Assembly: GCA_016707585.1 (NCBI GenBank)
Contig: JADJHL010000012.1
Span: 124,001-188,000 of the forward strand
Reading direction: 5' to 3'
DNA length: 64,000 nt
From: Ignavibacteriales bacterium
Lineage (GTDB): Bacteria; Bacteroidota; Ignavibacteria; Ignavibacteriales; Ignavibacteriaceae
A model generated the notes under the pieces. That model had not been told where the DNA came from and searched no databases. It saw only the letters and a program-made list of their open reading frames with translations. Position 1 is the stretch's first letter; the number at the start of each line of letters is the position of its first letter. A program made the position numbers and the translations under genes. Shown one piece after another: positions 63,806-64,000 of this stretch.

Positions 63806-64000
63806 TTATAGTTCTTGTATATTAGAAAGATTATCTAAATCAATAGACTCATTATCTGTTAAAACTGTTTTGCCATTTTTTGTAACAAGGGCAACGTGCG
63901 CTCCGCGTTTCCATTCACCAGTATTATTTTTAAGTATCGTATAAAAAGTTTTACCATCGTACATTGCATTAATAACTTCTTCTTTTGTCCAGGTTGAGCC
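63806..64000 (-). CDS. DUF3892-domain protein (5' end outside window)
   Basis: 64 residues are visible, ending at TAA (63806-63808); the frame is open to the window edge, so the start is missing. The sequence WTKEEVINAMYDGKTFYTIL...GAHVALVTKNGKTVLTDN...DLDNLSNIQEL follows the DUF3892 pattern (W-x-x-E-x-V, Y-T, G-x-x-V, D-N-L). Function of the family is unknown. Not listed among longer ORFs because of its partial nature. Confidence 0.75.
   Translation of the reverse strand, partial: GSTWTKEEVINAMYDGKTFYTILKNNTGEWKRGAHVALVTKNGKTVLTDNESIDLDNLSNIQEL

Overview
The window is a low-GC (roughly one third G+C by eye), gene-dense chromosomal segment, most likely from a member of the Ignavibacteria / Ignavibacteriales (Bacteroidota-Chlorobi lineage). 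The main evidence is five secreted proteins ending in a type IX secretion C-terminal domain with the YPNPFNP signature, Oar-type and OMP_b-brl-type TonB-dependent receptors, DUF3857/transglutaminase proteins, FloA, and several good AAGGAG ribosome binding sites together with many TTG starts. No rRNA, prophage, insertion sequence or CRISPR array was seen.

Layout. 1-9120: three large type IX cargo proteins on + (the first cut by the window edge) and one on -, three of them followed by near-copies of one terminator hairpin. 9215-12864 (-): floA, a membrane-anchored hypothetical and a UvrD-like helicase. 13213-20905 (+): clpC, pterin dehydratase, TPR protein, pyrE, M64 peptidase, RsbU-like phosphatase, aldehyde dehydrogenase. 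20906-24625 (-): a small PAS protein and a large PAS-rich hybrid histidine kinase. 24816-29282 (+): truA, a short-chain dehydrogenase, a DUF2231 membrane protein, a beta-barrel protein, an enoyl-CoA hydratase and a possible divergent polysaccharide deacetylase. 29274-33141 (-): a nucleotide pyrophosphatase-like enzyme followed by an active/inactive M16 peptidase pair. 33412-37192 (+): Oar-type receptor and SpoIIAA-like protein. 37414-40875 (-): lepB, gatB, glycerophosphodiesterase. 41040-45590 (+): lipoprotein, type IX cargo, pepF, IMPDH/GMPR-family enzyme. 45641-48564 (-): copZ-copA copper export and a membrane protein. 48818-50117 (+): HU, zinc-ribbon TPR protein, a 31-residue AURKAIP1/COX24-like basic protein and tRNA-Thr(CGT).

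The last 14 kb is more accessory in character. The tRNA-Thr gene is followed by a tandem array of three ~189/164-bp units, each ending in a tRNA-derived 3' portion. Next come a TonB-C/parvulin lipoprotein, a TonB receptor, two DUF3857 transglutaminase-like paralogues (one without its catalytic residues), an internally duplicated protein, and a 9 x 42-bp tandem repeat with an underlying 21-bp period. A compact four-gene minus-strand cassette follows at 60127-61822: winged-helix-like protein, class III nucleotide cyclase, cysteine-rich zinc protein and a small trypco2-like protein. It is the best candidate here for an undescribed signalling or defence system. The window ends with small membrane proteins, a large imperfect inverted repeat and a partial DUF3892 gene.

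All assignments come from reading motifs by eye; no database search was run.
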